Part shown: positions 9,490-20,357 of the stretch, piece after piece | Layout of the letters: each line of letters starts with the position of its first letter | Numbering within the stretch: position 1 is the first letter of the stretch | Program-made: the position numbers and the translations under genes | Source: Burkholderia sp. H160 | GTDB lineage: Bacteria > Pseudomonadota > Gammaproteobacteria > Burkholderiales > Burkholderiaceae | Direction of reading: 5' to 3' | DNA length: 64,000 nucleotides | NCBI GenBank assembly: GCA_000173575.1 | Contig: ABYL01000009.1 | Location: 46,308-110,307, forward strand | The notes under the pieces: model-generated | The model's input: only the letters and a program-made list of their open reading frames with translations | Told to the model about the DNA's origin: nothing | Databases searched by the model: none

Positions 9490-10122
9490 CTAGAACCCGT
9501 TCCCAACCCGCCGTCTCCCCACCACCATCAACAGACAAACTCCAATAGACGCCAAGATATTCACCGTCGGATAAAACGCCACAGCCACACTCCATTTCGG
9601 CAGGGCGAGAATCGCGAGCGCATATTTAAGAACACACAGCGCAAAGTACAAAAGGCTCTCGCTCCACGGATCACGAATCGTCTTACGAACCGTCGGCCCC
9701 AGACCGACTAGTTCGATCAGCGTCACGAGACAGATCGACAACGTCGGATCATTAGTGAGTATCCAGAGCGGAATGGCCGACAAGGCAGCAACGAGGCAAA
9801 GCCAATCAAAGGCGGTCCGCCCCCGTTCACCCCGAAAAACACTTGCCACAAGAACAAAAAAGCAGGTGGCCGCAATCGCCGCCGTACACCACGCCGAAGG
9901 ACCCGCACCGGCGACGAACTGTCCAACAGCCGCAATCGTCGTGACGACCGACCAGATCAACCACGTGAACAGATGAGGTCGAACGGTGCCGCGCCAGATC
10001 GCCAGTCCATAAGGCAAAAACGCAACCACGGAAACGATCGACCCCATGACGCCAAACAGTCGAGTCATGTTCAGATCGATGCTCATCATGTGAGGATCAC
10101 ACTCCGAATGTGTTGACAGCAT
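9490..10122 (-). CDS. Multi-pass membrane protein, PQ-loop-like
   Basis: 210-residue membrane protein of unknown function with about six to seven hydrophobic helices. The spacing of short helices, with FLPYGLAIWRGTVRPH near residues 35-50 and a similar second half (GLGPTVRKTIRDP), resembles PQ-loop/SemiSWEET-type proteins, but I see no clean PQ motif. An internal ATG pair at about 10086-10089 is an alternative start. It converges with the tad operon. Confidence 0.7.
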   Translation of the reverse strand: MLSTHSECDPHMMSIDLNMTRLFGVMGSIVSVVAFLPYGLAIWRGTVRPHLFTWLIWSVVTTIAAVGQFVAGAGPSAWCTAAIAATCFFVLVASVFRGERGRTAFDWLCLVAALSAIPLWILTNDPTLSICLVTLIELVGLGPTVRKTIRDPWSESLLYFALCVLKYALAILALPKWSVAVAFYPTVNILASIGVCLLMVVGRRRVGNGF

Positions 10123-10176
10123 CGGTGACGATCGCCGGGCATTGAGCGCTAAGGTGTTGAGCTAGAAAGCCTGGCA

Positions 10177-10207
10177 GCGGGGTACGGGATTGGGCGCCGT
10201 ATCCCGC
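10177..10207. other. Hairpin between two minus-strand genes
   Basis: An 11-bp inverted repeat (GCGGGGTACGG, 9-base loop, CCGTATCCCGC; one G:T pair) lies just downstream of the SDR gene that ends at 10236. On the minus strand no T-run follows, so it is not a classical intrinsic terminator. It could stabilise the 3' end of the mRNA. Confidence 0.4.
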
Positions 10208-10235
10208 TTGCACGACTACACCTTCCGACCGTGCG

Positions 10236-10979
10236 TTACGTCAGATTCAATCCGCCGTCCGACAGCAGGATCTCGCCCGTTAGATAGTCCGAGGCGACCA
10301 GCATCGCGACTGCTTGCGCGATGTCCTCAGGACTCGCTGCGCGTCGCATCGGCGAACGCTCTTTCCAGATCCGTTGCGCGTCGGTCCAATCCGCCGTGAG
10401 CGGCGTGTCGACGAGGCCCGGCGCGACGGCGTTCACGCGTATGTCCGGCGCGAGCGACAACGCGAGGAGCCGTGTCATGTGATTCAGGGCGGCCTTGCTT
10501 GCCGCGTAGGGAATCGAGGCTCCCTTGGGGCGTACGCCCGCGTGCGAACTCACGTTGACGACACAGCCGGGTCGGCCGCGCGCAGCCGCTTCGCGTAGCG
10601 CGGACTCTGCCTCCGCGACGAGACGAAACGGCGCGATCACGTTGACTTCGTGAAGCTCCTGCCAGATTGCCGGCGTCGCGGCTTGCAGATCGGCGTGCGG
10701 GATCACCCGGCTGATGCCCGCGTTGTTCACGAGCACGTCGAGCCGTCCCCAGAGCGCGACCGTCTCGCGGACGAGGCGCACCCGGTCGGCATCGATCGCT
10801 AGATCAGCCTGCACGTATGTCGCCGAATCGAATCGTTCGGCGAGCGCGATGCCCTCATCGACGGAGCGACGCGAGTGCAATACAACCGAGAAGCCGTCTC
10901 TGGCGAGGCGCTGCGCAATCGCATAGCCCATACCGGAGGTGGAGCCTGTAACAAGGGCAACGGGTGACGATGCTTTCAT
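10236..10979 (-). CDS. SDR family oxidoreductase (FabG-like)
   Basis: Classical short-chain dehydrogenase/reductase of 247 aa. It has the Rossmann motif TGSTSGMG (11-18), NNAG (85-88), and an intact catalytic set with VNVSSHAG and YAASK (Tyr158, Lys162). The HSRRS segment after beta-2 suggests NADP preference. The closest named relatives would be 3-oxoacyl-reductase-like enzymes, but the substrate cannot be told from sequence. No operon partner is apparent. Confidence 0.88.
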   Translation of the reverse strand: MKASSPVALVTGSTSGMGYAIAQRLARDGFSVVLHSRRSVDEGIALAERFDSATYVQADLAIDADRVRLVRETVALWGRLDVLVNNAGISRVIPHADLQAATPAIWQELHEVNVIAPFRLVAEAESALREAAARGRPGCVVNVSSHAGVRPKGASIPYAASKAALNHMTRLLALSLAPDIRVNAVAPGLVDTPLTADWTDAQRIWKERSPMRRAASPEDIAQAVAMLVASDYLTGEILLSDGGLNLT

Positions 10980-11033
10980 GAATCGTGCGAATGGAAAGAG
11001 GCTGAAAACGGAGGCCGACGGAAGATCAGCAAG

Positions 11034-11438
11034 TCAATCGCCAGGCAGCCGATAAGCAAACTCATACGTATGCACGCCCTCGACGATGTCGATCCTGAAC
11101 TCGCCTTCGATACCGCTCAGTTCCTCCGTGCCCGAATCCGGCACGACGGTGACTGCCAGGGACGCAGCACCGCGATTCATCACGCCGATATGCTGCAGCA
11201 CGAACGTGCCCCGCTTGCCCGCGAGCGTGCCCGTGACCTGTTCGAGCGCGACATAGCCGGCTGAGCCTTTGACGTTCGTCATCGCGCTCAACATTTGCCC
11301 CTGGGTGGTAGCGGCGAGATCGCCGGAGATTTGCTTGTCGATCGACATGCGGCCGAGTTTCGATTCGGCGTCCGCGTTTTCGAACGGCATCGGTTGAAGT
11401 GAGACGATGAAGGTGCCTTTTGCGATGTGCTGAGTCAT
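11034..11438 (-). CDS. DUF3224 domain protein
   Basis: A 134-residue protein beginning MTQHIAKGTF. The family is known as DUF3224: a small beta-barrel protein with conserved KQISGDLAATTQGQMLSA and a C-terminal GIEGEFRIDIVEGVHTYEF. The function is unknown. The frame extends upstream to 11507, but the ATG at 11438 has a strong AGGAGG four to five bases upstream-side of a short spacer, so it is the preferred start. It stands alone between an SDR gene and a LysR gene. Confidence 0.85.
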   Translation of the reverse strand: MTQHIAKGTFIVSLQPMPFENADAESKLGRMSIDKQISGDLAATTQGQMLSAMTNVKGSAGYVALEQVTGTLAGKRGTFVLQHIGVMNRGAASLAVTVVPDSGTEELSGIEGEFRIDIVEGVHTYEFAYRLPGD

Positions 11439-11516
11439 CGGTAATTCCTCCTGGCTTGAACGGGCGACGGCGAACCGGCGCAACGTGATGCTTCCGAAAC
11501 GTAGCACACGTCGCTG

Positions 11517-12467
11517 TCAGGACGCTGCACGCGCAGTGCCGTCACCCGTGCCGAACGCATCCGCAAACTCGCACTTCAACCATGCGAGCGCCGGGTCCTG
11601 ATCGTGAGCCGCAGCCCACATCAGCGAAACCTCGTAGCCGGGCACGTCAAACGGCAGCGGACTCAGCGCGAGACCGAGCGTGTCGCGCCACACGCGGCCG
11701 ATGAACTCCGGCACCGTCGCGATCGCTGCCGTGCGTTGCACGATGAACGGACTCGTCGCGAAGTTCGAACTCGAAAATACGACTTCGCGCTTCAGTCCCT
11801 GCAACTCGAGTCGTTCATCGATGAAGCCTCGTAGCTCGGCGCTGAACGAAGTCAGTACATGGCGATGACGCAGAAACTCGTCCATCGACAGACGCTTGCC
11901 GCGTGTCCTGACGAGCTGGGGGTTGTAGACGCTCACGAAGCGCCATGAGAACAGCGGCGCGCGTCGCTGCCACGGCACGCATTCGGGGAATACGCCGACC
12001 GCGAGCTCGATCGCGCCGTCGTCGAGCATCGCGGCGGCGCGCGTCGAATCGGTGTAGCGCGCGATCAGCTTCACGCCGGGCGCTGTCTCGGCGAGGCGCG
12101 CCATGAAGTCCGGCATCAGCAGCAGTTCTAGCGAATCGCTGAGGCCGATACGGAATACCCGCTGCGCGCTTGCCGGATCGAAGACGGGAGGCTGCGTGAG
12201 TGCCTGATGCAGCGATTGCAGGAACGGCTCGATCTGCCGTGCGAGTTCGAGCGCGCGCGGCGTCGGCGTCATGCCTTGCGGCGTACGCACGAACAGCTCG
12301 TCGCCGAATGTTTCGCGCAAGCGTTTCAGCGCGCCGCTGACGGCCGGTTGCCCGAGAAAAAGCCGTTGCGCGGCACGCGTGACGCTGCGCTCTTCGAGCA
12401 GTGCGCGAAAGGTCAGCAGCAGGTTGAGGTCGAAGCGGCGAAAATCATTTTCAATGATGTTGGCCAT
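11517..12467 (-). CDS. LysR-family transcriptional regulator
   Basis: 316-residue LysR protein. The N-terminal winged HTH reads FDLNLLLTFRALLEERSVTRAAQ, with LGQPAVSGALKRLRETFGDELFVRTPQG. A substrate-binding domain of about 200 residues follows. The open frame continues far upstream to 13139 but only as an antisense shadow of the SDR gene; the ATG at 12467 gives the normal family length. It is divergent from the SDR gene at 12549 with 81 bases between them, so it probably controls that gene. Confidence 0.93.
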   Translation of the reverse strand: MANIIENDFRRFDLNLLLTFRALLEERSVTRAAQRLFLGQPAVSGALKRLRETFGDELFVRTPQGMTPTPRALELARQIEPFLQSLHQALTQPPVFDPASAQRVFRIGLSDSLELLLMPDFMARLAETAPGVKLIARYTDSTRAAAMLDDGAIELAVGVFPECVPWQRRAPLFSWRFVSVYNPQLVRTRGKRLSMDEFLRHRHVLTSFSAELRGFIDERLELQGLKREVVFSSSNFATSPFIVQRTAAIATVPEFIGRVWRDTLGLALSPLPFDVPGYEVSLMWAAAHDQDPALAWLKCEFADAFGTGDGTARAAS

Positions 12468-12548
12468 GACGTTAAACGATTTGAGTGATAGGCACGCAAC
12501 GCGCATTCTACTGCTACGGGTCTTCCGTTCACTCTCAGGAGCAATGAC

Positions 12549-13268
12549 ATGGACTGGCAAAATCAGAAGGTCGTGGTGCTGGGTGGCTCGTCGGGTATGG
12601 GACTCGCGACGGTGACGCGGCTGGCGGCGGCCGGCGCGAGCGTCGTCGCGGTGGGGCGCGACCGCGGCAAGCTGGACGGTGCGCTGAAGGGCATCGGTGG
12701 GCGCGTGAAGGGCGAAGCGCTCGATTGCACCGATCGTCCGGCGCTCGAACGCTTTTTCGGCGGCCTCGGCCGGATCGATCATCTGGTGATGACGCTGTCC
12801 GGTGGCGAAGGCGCGGGGCCGTTTGCCGAACTCGATCTGGCGGCGCTGCGGCGCGGTTTCGAGGCCAAGTTCTGGCCGCAGCTCGAAGCGGCGCAGGCGG
12901 CGCTGCCCACGCTGCGTCGCGACGGCAGTCTGACGTTTCTGACCGCGATTTCCGCGCGCATCGCGAATCCGGGCACGGCAGGTTTGGGCGCGATCAACGG
13001 CGCGCTCGAAAGCATGATCGGCACGCTGGCGCGTGAACTCGCGCCATTGCGCGTGAACGCGGTGTCGCCGGGTGTGATCGATACGCCCTGGTGGGACAGG
13101 TTTCCCGCGAGCGTGAAGAGCGAGCTGTTTCGTCAGCAAAGCGAAACGTTACCGGTGCGGCGCGTCGGCCAGGCCGATGATGTCGCGCACGCGCTGCAGT
13201 TTCTGCTGGAGAACTCGTTTATGACGGGAGCGGTGATTGAATGCGATGGGGGCTTGCGGCTGCTGTGA
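12549..13268 (+). CDS. SDR family protein lacking the canonical Tyr-x3-Lys
   Basis: 239-residue short-chain dehydrogenase-like protein with the Rossmann motif GGSSGMG (12-18), GRDRGK after beta-2, and the C-terminal INGALESM...RVNAVSPGVIDTPWW region. Where active SDRs have Tyr-x3-Lys, this one reads GLGAINGALES; both catalytic residues are missing. It may bind NAD(P) without classical catalysis or use another mechanism. It is transcribed divergently from the LysR gene. AGGAGC precedes the ATG. Confidence 0.85.
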   Translation: MDWQNQKVVVLGGSSGMGLATVTRLAAAGASVVAVGRDRGKLDGALKGIGGRVKGEALDCTDRPALERFFGGLGRIDHLVMTLSGGEGAGPFAELDLAALRRGFEAKFWPQLEAAQAALPTLRRDGSLTFLTAISARIANPGTAGLGAINGALESMIGTLARELAPLRVNAVSPGVIDTPWWDRFPASVKSELFRQQSETLPVRRVGQADDVAHALQFLLENSFMTGAVIECDGGLRLL

Positions 13269-13325
13269 AGCACAAGCGCGGGAATGCGTCAGGCTTTTCT
13301 CGCGCGCTCATGCTCATGAGCCGGC

Positions 13326-14588
13326 TCAGACGGCCTTGCCGCTCGCCGGCACCGCACCCGCGGGCTGTACCTGGGCGAGATGGCGCAGCAGCTTCGTCAC
13401 CATCGCGACCACGACGAACGCGATGACCACGAAGAACAGCGCGAGCGGCGTGAGCACCTGCACGGACACGAAGCCGGCGAGCCCCATCATCGCCGAGGAC
13501 ACCAGCAGCAGCGCACAGCCGAGAATCGCGCTCGTCAGACCGGCGATGTGCGGGAACAGCGAGTTGCCCTTTGCCATCAGCGTCGGATACATCGCGCCGG
13601 CGCAGAAGCCCATCACGAGCACGGGCGTCGCGAGCGTCCACACGCGCAGGCCGACCGTCAGCGCAAGCAGCAGCATTGCAATCGACGCAGCCGCCATCAA
13701 CCGCGCGCCAATGCGCAACCGTTGCTCGGCGCTCGGCAGCCCCGCACCGTGCAGGCGATTCGACAGTCCGCCAAGGAAGTACATCATGCCAATGCCGAGC
13801 GCAAGGTAGCCGAAGAAGGTCGGCGGCTTGTGCAGCGTGTTCTGCACCATGAACGGCCCGATGATGTTGAACACGAGCAGGATGCTGTAGCACAAGCCCT
13901 GCGCGAGGAAGCAGCTCTGGAACACGGGGCTCGCGAGCACCTTGCGCGCGTTCGCGATCAGCGTGCGTGGTTCGAGATGCACGGGCTTCGGCAAGGTCTC
14001 GCGATAACGCCACAAGAGCGCCCACATCACCAGCGAATAGATCAGCAGGAACACGAGGCACGCGCGCCAGCCGAACGCCGTTTGCAGATGCGCGCCGATC
14101 ACCGGCGCGACGATCGGCGCGAGCCCCCACGCGATCGCCATGTACGTGAACGCGTGCATCAACGCCTGGCCCGTGAACGAATCGGTGATGATCGCCTTGG
14201 CGAGCAGGTTCGTGCTCGCGATGCCGAAGCCCTGCAGCGCGCGGGCGAGGATGAACGTCTCGAGATTCGGCGCCGCGAGCGACAGCAGGCAACCGGCCGT
14301 GTAGACGCTGAGGCCGAACGCGAGCACGCGTTTGCGGCCATACGCGTCGGCGATCGGACCGAAGATCAGCTGGCCGAACGCGTAGGCGGCCATGTAGCCG
14401 GTGACGCTGGTCTGGATTGCTTGCGGCGAGGTGCCGAAGTAGCGCGCCATCGCGGGCAGCGCGGGCACGTAGATGTCGATGGCGAGCTGTCCGGCGGACG
14501 CGAACAGACAGATCAGGAACAGCAGGAAGCGCGGCGAGTTCGGGGCGGAGTCGGCGGAAGCGGGGTGGTCGGCGGTGGCGTCAGTCAT
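13326..14588 (-). CDS. Bcr/CflA-type MFS drug-efflux transporter
   Basis: Inner-membrane 12-TM proton antiporter of about 420 aa. Motifs include DIYVPALPAMARYFGT (TM1 and loop), the MFS motif-A loop GPIADAYGRKRVLAFG, and the Bcr-type ALQGFGIASTNLLAKAI. Family members export drugs such as bicyclomycin or sulfonamides; the substrate here is unknown. An upstream ATG at 14624 is also possible; neither start has a clear ribosome site. It converges with the SDR gene at 12549-13268. Confidence 0.92.
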   Translation of the reverse strand: MTDATADHPASADSAPNSPRFLLFLICLFASAGQLAIDIYVPALPAMARYFGTSPQAIQTSVTGYMAAYAFGQLIFGPIADAYGRKRVLAFGLSVYTAGCLLSLAAPNLETFILARALQGFGIASTNLLAKAIITDSFTGQALMHAFTYMAIAWGLAPIVAPVIGAHLQTAFGWRACLVFLLIYSLVMWALLWRYRETLPKPVHLEPRTLIANARKVLASPVFQSCFLAQGLCYSILLVFNIIGPFMVQNTLHKPPTFFGYLALGIGMMYFLGGLSNRLHGAGLPSAEQRLRIGARLMAAASIAMLLLALTVGLRVWTLATPVLVMGFCAGAMYPTLMAKGNSLFPHIAGLTSAILGCALLLVSSAMMGLAGFVSVQVLTPLALFFVVIAFVVVAMVTKLLRHLAQVQPAGAVPASGKAV

Positions 14589-14762
14589 GGGTGCATCGAA
14601 AGGGAATACTTGCGGTGCGGGCATCGGCGCGTTCGGATGTCGAACGGAATAGACGTGAATGCCCCGGCATTATCGCCGCGTATTGTGCCCGTGGTATGGC
14701 AGGAAGTGGGCTTTTCCCTGGCGGGGGTATGGGATGGCGCGACTAGCCCGCCGCAACCCGGC

Positions 14763-15047
14763 TCATTTCGCGCAGTCCTGGATCGACTGCAGCAACGCTC
14801 CCTGATCCGCCGGATCCTGGAAGAACGCGACGAAGCTCGCGTGTTCGCCGTTTGCGATTCGATCGGAGCAGTCCTTGCTTTTCAGCGGGGTGCGAGACGC
14901 CGTCCAGATTATCGCCATCACGGCGAAGGACAGCACGACACCCACAAATGCAGTCCCGAGCAGTAACGATCTGGCGTCGTCCGGCATTGCGTCTAGCCGA
15001 TTCGTCGCCTGCCGCGACTCGCCACTGCGTGTCGAAGATGAGTCCAT
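14763..15047 (-). CDS. Small single-TM hypothetical protein
   Basis: 94-residue protein with a polar N-terminus, one TM segment (LLLGTAFVGVVLSFAVMAIIW, about residues 28-48) and a 45-residue polar tail containing two Cys (CSDRI, QDCAK). No family recognised. It fills the gap between the MFS gene and the LysR gene at 15171. Codon use fits neighbouring genes; it is supported mainly by the clean membrane topology. Confidence 0.55.
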   Translation of the reverse strand: MDSSSTRSGESRQATNRLDAMPDDARSLLLGTAFVGVVLSFAVMAIIWTASRTPLKSKDCSDRIANGEHASFVAFFQDPADQGALLQSIQDCAK

Positions 15048-15170
15048 GCCGATGATCCCCGATAGTCCGCGTTGAAAAAACCAGCGCCACCATCTTCCAT
15101 CTGCACGTAAGATTGGAAAAGTTGAGTTTACTGACCACCCGATTCAGCTTTTCTGACCGATGCTATTCCG

Positions 15171-16055
15171 ATGAGAGAGATCAGTCTCGACCGCTTGCGC
15201 ACCCTCGTTGTCGTTGCCGACCTCGGCTCTTTCGCCGAGGCCGCTCGCGTTCTGCATCTCGCACCGCCCACGGTCAGTCTGCATATCGCGGATCTGGAGA
15301 GCCGCGTCGGCGCGCCGCTGTTGTCGCGCAAACGCGGTCAGGTCCGCGCCTCGGCAATCGGCGAGACGCTGGTGACCTACGCGCGTCAGTTGCTCGCCGA
15401 TGCCGAGCAGGCATTGGAAGATGTGCGGCGGCAGGTGGAAGGGCTCGGTGGACGCGTTCGGCTCGGCGCTTCCACGGCGGCCATCGCAAATCTGTTGCCG
15501 CGGGCCCTGGAACGACTGGCCGCGGAGCATCCCGGAATCGATGTGCAAATCGCCGTGCAGACTTCGCAGGAAACGCTGACGCGACTCGCGGAGCAATCGC
15601 TCGACGTGGGCATCGTGGCGCTGCCGCAAGCGCCGATACGAGGGCTATCGATCGAAAAATGGCGCCGCGATCCTGTCCTCGCGTTCATGCCAGCGGACTG
15701 GACGTGTCCGGCGCGAGTCACGCCGCAATGGATCGCCGCGAAGCCGCTGATCCTGAGCGACGCCAGCACGCGGCTTTCCCGTTTGACGACGGAATGGTTC
15801 AGCGCGGCGGGGCAGCACCCGACGCCGCGCATCCAACTCAATTACACGGAGGCGATCAGGCGCCTCGTGGCCGCGGGATACGGCGCCGCGCTGTTGCCGC
15901 AGGAAGCGAGCCGCGCGTCGGTCGATCCGCGCATCGTCACGCGTGCGCTGCGCCCGGCGCTATGGCGGCAACTGGGTCTTGCCTATCGCACGGGTACGGT
16001 GGAACGTCCAACGCAATATGTGCTCGACGTATTGCGGAGTTTGCGATTGAGCTAG
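15171..16055 (+). CDS. LysR-family transcriptional regulator
   Basis: 294-residue LysR regulator. The HTH reads ISLDRLRTLVVVADLGSFAEAARVLHL, with PPTVSLHIADLESRVGAPLL. The effector domain follows from about residue 90. The nearest genes are on the other strand: a small membrane protein upstream and the GST gene converging downstream with 9 bases between stops. The target is not obvious. Confidence 0.92.
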   Translation: MREISLDRLRTLVVVADLGSFAEAARVLHLAPPTVSLHIADLESRVGAPLLSRKRGQVRASAIGETLVTYARQLLADAEQALEDVRRQVEGLGGRVRLGASTAAIANLLPRALERLAAEHPGIDVQIAVQTSQETLTRLAEQSLDVGIVALPQAPIRGLSIEKWRRDPVLAFMPADWTCPARVTPQWIAAKPLILSDASTRLSRLTTEWFSAAGQHPTPRIQLNYTEAIRRLVAAGYGAALLPQEASRASVDPRIVTRALRPALWRQLGLAYRTGTVERPTQYVLDVLRSLRLS

Positions 16056-16064
16056 CGAGCCATA

Positions 16065-16709
16065 CTACGACGCGGCCGCTTTCCGTCTTTCCTGCTCCTC
16101 GCGATACAGCGCGAACTCTTCCGTCATCGCTTTTGCGACAGAAGCCCTGCGCCTGATTCGTTCGTAGTACTGCTGTACAGATGGCCACTGCGCAAGCTCG
16201 ACGCCGGCATAGGGCGCCCAGTTCAGCACAGCGACCAGATAAGCATCCGCCACGGAAAACCGTTCCAGCAAAAACTCACGTTCATGCAAGTGTTGTTCGA
16301 GCAGATTCAACCGCAGCGCCACCTTTTTGCGCGTGTAGCTATGAACGTCAGAGGGCGCGTCCGGATCGAGCAGCGGCACGAACACCGCCTTATGAAGCTC
16401 CGTGCTGATGAAGCCGAGCCACTCCTGCAATTTCGCGCGTTCGGCCGTACCGGGCTGCGGCGCGAGCGCGGCTGCCGGAAATGCGTCGGCGACGTACGGC
16501 AGGATCGCGGTGTTTTCCCGCAGCAGCCAGCCGTCGTCGGTACGAAGCACGGGCACCTGGCCTAGCGGATTGATCGGATAGAAATCGGAGCCGTCGCGCA
16601 GCCGCTTCGATTGCGTATCGACTTCGATAAAACGCGCGTCGACTCCGGCTTCGTAAAGCGAGATGCGCGTGGCGAGCGTACATGCGAGCGGCGAGAAATA
16701 AAGCTCCAT
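16065..16709 (-). CDS. Glutathione S-transferase
   Basis: 214-residue cytosolic GST. The N-terminal thioredoxin-like domain reads MELYFSPLACTLATRISLYE, with the cis-Pro motif GQVPVL and the glutathione-contact segment LLRENTAILPYVAD. An all-helical C-terminal domain follows. The start is close to CysB-type bacterial beta-class GSTs (SPLACT with Cys10). It diverges from the tetR gene across a palindromic operator, so it is likely repressed by that regulator. Confidence 0.92.
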   Translation of the reverse strand: MELYFSPLACTLATRISLYEAGVDARFIEVDTQSKRLRDGSDFYPINPLGQVPVLRTDDGWLLRENTAILPYVADAFPAAALAPQPGTAERAKLQEWLGFISTELHKAVFVPLLDPDAPSDVHSYTRKKVALRLNLLEQHLHEREFLLERFSVADAYLVAVLNWAPYAGVELAQWPSVQQYYERIRRRASVAKAMTEEFALYREEQERRKAAAS

Positions 16710-16738
16710 GCAGATGTCTCCGGTCGTTGGTGGAAGTG

Positions 16739-16762
16739 TTTTTGTACTATAGTGGACAAAAA
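16739..16762. promoter_or_regulatory. Palindromic operator in the gst-tetR divergent promoter
   Basis: A 24-base near-perfect inverted repeat: left arm TTTTTGTACT, right arm AGTGGACAAAAA, centred on the palindrome ACTATAGT. It lies 30 bases before the GST ATG and 21 bases before the TetR-type ATG, where a TetR dimer would block both promoters. The TATAGT core could itself serve as a -10 element. Confidence 0.75.
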
Positions 16763-16783
16763 TCGATGACGCCAGAGAATTTT

Positions 16784-17449
16784 ATGCATACCAGTACAAA
16801 AAGGGAAAAACGCCCGCGTGGACGACCGCGCAACTACGATTCACAGCAGGCCTTGAACGATGCGCGCGATGCGTTCTGGCATGGCGGCTACTCGGGCACG
16901 TCGCTCGATGCGCTGAGCGAGGCGACCGGCATGAACCGGCCGAGCCTGTACGGTGCTTTTGGCGACAAGCATGCGCTGTATCTCGACACGCTGGATCGCT
17001 ACATCGCGCTTGGCCGCGACGGGATGAAAGCCGCGCTGCATGGCGATCAACCGCTCGCCGATGCGTTGATGGCCGTGTACGAAAGCGCGCTCGCGCTTTA
17101 CTTTCCACCCGACGAGGTGCCGCGCGGATGTTTTCTGATCGGGACGGCGGCGGTGGAATCGAGAGGGGATGCGCAAGTGCGTGGCAAGCTCGCGCATGGC
17201 CTCGCCACCTTCGACGCCGAGTTCGAGCGACGGCTCGAACGCGCGCGAGCGCAAGGCGAGCTTGATGCGGCCGCGAGTCCCGCGCTGCTCGCCAAAGTCG
17301 CGTCGGCGATTCTGCACAGCCTTGCGCTGCGCTCACGCGCGGGCGACACGCGCGAGTCGCTGCGTGCGACAGCGCAGGCCGGCGTCGCGCTGATCTGCGG
17401 GACGCCGGGCCAAGCACCAGCTAAAACGCGGCGCAAGTCCCATGACTGA
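16784..17449 (+). CDS. TetR-family transcriptional regulator
   Basis: 221-residue regulator starting MHTSTKREKRPRGRPRNYD. The N-terminal HTH is typical (TSLDALSEATGMNRPSLYGAFGDKHALY, residues about 41-68), with the ligand-binding helical domain of the TetR_C type after it (DEVPRGCFLIGTAAVES). The frame extends to 16682, but the ATG at 16784 leaves the operator region free. Divergent from gst; it probably autoregulates and represses gst, responding to an electrophile. Confidence 0.92.
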   Translation: MHTSTKREKRPRGRPRNYDSQQALNDARDAFWHGGYSGTSLDALSEATGMNRPSLYGAFGDKHALYLDTLDRYIALGRDGMKAALHGDQPLADALMAVYESALALYFPPDEVPRGCFLIGTAAVESRGDAQVRGKLAHGLATFDAEFERRLERARAQGELDAAASPALLAKVASAILHSLALRSRAGDTRESLRATAQAGVALICGTPGQAPAKTRRKSHD

Positions 17450-17470
17450 CGCGCCGCGACCGGGCATCGT

Positions 17471-19610
<2,140 letters not shown>

Positions 19611-19735
19611 AACACGCACGTTAACCGGCTCGAGGAATAAATCGGCACACTTGGGCGTTTGGCTGAGACCGGCCGGCAGCGCTGATTTTTCAAACAGCTT
19701 TCGCAGCATTCATCGCCTTTGCGAACGGAACACCC

Positions 19736-20335
19736 ATGAATACTCAAGCGGACTCCCTGACCGATTCGACCGATGCAACTCGCCCGCAACGCTATTCGCG
19801 TACCGCGATGACGCTGCACTGGCTGATCGCGATGCTGATGATCGTCAACGTCGTGCTCGGTCTGTCCGCTGATTCGCTGCCCGACGACTGGGTGCGTCCC
19901 GTCATCGACACGCACAAATCGATCGGCATCACGGTCCTCGGGCTCGCGCTGCTGCGCATCCTGTGGCGTGTGTCACACAAGCCGCCGCCGTTACCGCGCG
20001 CGTTTCCGTCGTGGGAAAGACTCGCTGCGCATCTTGCGCACTTTACGCTGTATCTGCTGATGATTGCGTTGCCGCTGTCCGGCTGGCTGCATGATTCCGC
20101 GTGGAAAGCCGCGGCCACGCATCCGATGCAGTGGTTCGGCCTGTTCCAATGGCCGCGCATCGGCTATGTCATGCACCTCGATCCGACACTGAAAGAGACG
20201 TTGCACGATCGCTTCGGCGCGGTGCATACGTGGCTCGGTTATGCGCTCTATGCGTTGCTGGCGATGCATATCGGCGGCGCGCTCAAGCATGAGTGGATCG
20301 ATCGCAAGTCGGTGTTGAAGCGCATGACCCCGTGA
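19736..20335 (+). CDS. Cytochrome b561 family protein
   Basis: 199-residue inner-membrane haem b protein with four TM segments. The first helix contains the haem-ligand region (RTAMTLHWLIAMLMIVNV), the second SIGITVLGLALLRILWRVSH, and the last LGYALYALLAMHIGGALKHEW supplies another His pair. Such proteins transfer electrons between quinol and periplasmic acceptors. It lies alone after the LysR gene, followed 22 bases later by the glycosyltransferase gene. Confidence 0.9.
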   Translation: MNTQADSLTDSTDATRPQRYSRTAMTLHWLIAMLMIVNVVLGLSADSLPDDWVRPVIDTHKSIGITVLGLALLRILWRVSHKPPPLPRAFPSWERLAAHLAHFTLYLLMIALPLSGWLHDSAWKAAATHPMQWFGLFQWPRIGYVMHLDPTLKETLHDRFGAVHTWLGYALYALLAMHIGGALKHEWIDRKSVLKRMTP

Positions 20336-20357
20336 AGCCCAACCTGAAATATTCGCT

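Noticed and set aside
12468-13139. Long N-terminal extension of the LysR gene at 11517
   Set aside because: The upstream part lies antisense to the SDR gene and lacks regulator features; the family start is at 12467.
13306-13321. 16-base palindrome GCTCATG-CT-CATGAGC between SDR and MFS stops
   Set aside because: Loop of two bases cannot form a good RNA hairpin, no T-run; probably chance.
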